From contig CAKUED010000005.1 in assembly GCA_934646005.1 (NCBI GenBank), positions 1-64,000 of the forward strand: a stretch of DNA of 64,000 bases, read 5' to 3'. Below, piece by piece: positions 62,788 to 64,000 of the stretch (position 1 is its first letter; each line of letters starts with the position of its first letter). The translations under genes were made by a program, and so were the position numbers. The notes beneath the pieces were generated by a model. It saw nothing but the letters and a program-made list of their open reading frames with translations, was not told the origin of the DNA and made no database searches. Origin of the DNA: an uncultured Oscillospiraceae bacterium (lineage in GTDB: Bacteria > Bacillota > Clostridia > Oscillospirales > Oscillospiraceae).

Positions 62788-63212
62788 GTAGGGGCGGGGT
62801 TCTACCCTGCCCGCGCGGTACAATGTTGCGATATGGGTGCACCGATGCAAATACGCACGCACCCGTAGGGGCGGACGCCTCTGTCCGCCCGGCAGTATGC
62901 ACCCGTGAACACGCACGCACCGATGCGAATCCGTACAACATTTGTAGGGGTCGATGCCCACATCGACCCGCACGACGCACGTCCGTTTTTATGATACGCT
63001 GCGGCAAATTTGCCGTTGCCCAACGGGCGGACAGAGGCGTCCGCCCCTACAAAACGTTGTGCGGTTTTGCCGAAAATGCGCGCAATTTTGCGATTGCGTG
63101 CCGCCGGGGAGAGCGCGGCATCGACCCCTACGGACGTATTACGTTGTTGCCGTTTGGTTGTGCGATTTTGTGATTGCATTCTGCGCGGGAGGGGCAGCGC
63201 CCCTCTCCTACG
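62788..63212. repeat. Composite hairpin-repeat element, copy C
   Basis: Palindromes: 62788-62813 (GGGGCGGGGTTC), 62864-62890 (GGGGCGGAC), 62943-62972 (GTCGATG), 63023-63052 (inverted GGGCGGAC), a degenerate chimeric unit at about 63108-63135 and 63184-63210 (GGAGGGGC). Units 1-4 and their spacers match copy A in the same order. A broken unit precedes at about 62718-62750. The gap 62719-63229 has no gene. Confidence 0.85.
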
Positions 63213-63230
63213 GCTCGACTTGGAATGCGC

Positions 63231-63263
63231 AAAAAACCGGGAGAAGGTCATTACCCTCTCCCG
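63231..63263 (-). terminator. Terminator after the right-end PAP2 gene
   Basis: Minus strand CGGGAGA with TCTCCCG, then GGTTTTTT. Confidence 0.75.
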
Positions 63264-63269
63264 ATTGAT

Positions 63270-64000
63270 TCATTCTGCTTCGTCCGTCTTTTTCATCATC
63301 GTTTGCAGCGGGCTCTGTCTTGCGGCAAGAAAATTCCAGATGCGCCCGAACACGCGCGGGTTCAGGTAGAACAGCCAGATGCCGAGCGTCGCCACGCCGA
63401 GGAACACCAGCGACGCCGCCGTCACGTCCGTGAGGAAGTGCGCGCCCATGCAGATACGGCTCAGCGCCACGGCAAGCGTCCACGCGCAGCCGAGCAGGAA
63501 GCAGAGCGTCGTGCGCTTTTGCAGGCGCTTTGAGAGCGTGGGCAGCAGGATCATCAGCATTGCACACGCCGCACAGGCGGTGTGCCCCGACGGGAAGGAG
63601 CGGAACTCGCTCTTGGCAACGCCCTCGGCAAGAAGCTGCCGCTTGAGCGTGCCGCCCGCCTGCCACCACGGGGTAAAATAGCTCTCATTGCCCGCCTGCA
63701 CGATCAGGCGCATCCGCACGCGCCCCCAGGGAATTTTAATGACGTTGATGAGCAGCGCCGTCACGATCGCCACGAATGTGACCGTGAGGATAAAGCGCAG
63801 CACCGTCTTGGTGGACGCCTCGCGCGAGACCGCCGCCAGCAGCACGCTGCACACCAGCGTCATAAACACCGTCACCAGTGCCGCTACCCACAGCGGGAGC
63901 TGCGCCACATTATCGACCGCCTCGTGCACGTTCATCACGATGCCGAACAAAATGAGCGCGCCGCCGGAAAACGCCAGCAGCGTGTTCCAGCCGGGATTGA
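63270..64000 (-). CDS. PAP2-superfamily membrane phosphatase, truncated by window edge
   Basis: The frame stays open to the edge: beyond the TTG at 63948-63950, upstream codons encode a hydrophobic stretch (NTLLAFSGGALILFGIV), so the true start lies outside. The visible part has five or more helices. PAP2 motifs are complete: KIPWGRVRMR (Lys, Arg), SFPSGHTA (Ser, Gly, His) and SRICMGAHFLTDV (Arg, His, Asp). It is of the PgpB/BcrC kind, and may dephosphorylate undecaprenyl or phosphatidylglycerol phosphate. It ends at a terminator. Confidence 0.88.
   Translation of the reverse strand, partial: NPGWNTLLAFSGGALILFGIVMNVHEAVDNVAQLPLWVAALVTVFMTLVCSVLLAAVSREASTKTVLRFILTVTFVAIVTALLINVIKIPWGRVRMRLIVQAGNESYFTPWWQAGGTLKRQLLAEGVAKSEFRSFPSGHTACAACAMLMILLPTLSKRLQKRTTLCFLLGCAWTLAVALSRICMGAHFLTDVTAASLVFLGVATLGIWLFYLNPRVFGRIWNFLAARQSPLQTMMKKTDEAE

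Overview
The window reads as chromosome from a high-GC (by eye about 60%) low-oxygen Firmicute, most likely class Clostridia, family Oscillospiraceae or a close relative. This rests on strong AGGAGG-type ribosome sites, near-consensus sigma-A promoters with 17-bp spacers, a leucyl T-box, an FMN riboswitch before a RibU transporter, the smc-ftsY and dprA-topA-trmFO clusters, LCP and FtsEX cell-wall genes, and a CD1247-type protein beside efp. Species cannot be fixed from the sequence alone. I saw no prophage, insertion sequence, CRISPR array, rRNA or tRNA. Almost all of it is core chromosome, densely packed and mostly on the minus strand.

Layout. 1-3811: a minus-strand operon with its own consensus promoter for a Zn alcohol/polyol dehydrogenase, a double-lipoyl E2 acyltransferase and a thiamine-diphosphate E1 that runs off the left edge. 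4004-9282: an ECF transporter S component behind a 162-bp imperfect palindrome, then uppP-ftsK and a TepA-like protease. 9287-14420: two divergent YbaK-family deacylases driven from one symmetric promoter, a TSCPD protein, xylulokinase, a CPBP protease, a hairpin-repeat array and an XRE regulator with membrane segments. 14433-18094: the CD1247-type protein with efp, an M24 peptidase with a YqeG phosphatase, an unknown protein and rpsU. 18135-20922: leuS under T-box control. 20945-29420: the smc-ftsY-rdgB-yhbY-nadD/yqeK-lcp-rsfS operon. 29441-38987: the trkH-trkA-trmH and dprA-topA-trmFO-plsX-rnc genes.

39080-51446: a second (inverted) hairpin-repeat array, an ABC exporter, an AraC/GyrI-like regulator, a GNAT enzyme, lysS-greA, and a division and wall-remodelling block (CdaR-type regulator, ftsE, ftsX, an M23 hydrolase activator, ctpA). 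51569-58202: rsuA-like, DUF4830, FMN riboswitch-ribU, PAP2, der, rpmF-yceD and an RluD-type synthase. 58244-62718: potABCD, preceded by a leader of about 450 nt that holds two in-register 172-bp tandem copies of a hairpin-bearing sequence. 62788-64000: a third hairpin array and a PAP2 phosphatase cut by the right edge.

The least explained parts are non-coding: the tandem-repeat pot leader, the composite four-hairpin element present three times, the 162-bp palindrome, and the two-fold symmetric divergent promoter. On the protein side the notable points are a polyamine-binding protein held by a C-terminal membrane helix, a 2-oxo acid dehydrogenase operon of unknown substrate, and a CdaR-type regulator that appears co-transcribed with ftsEX. 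All functions are assigned by reading motifs; no database search was run.
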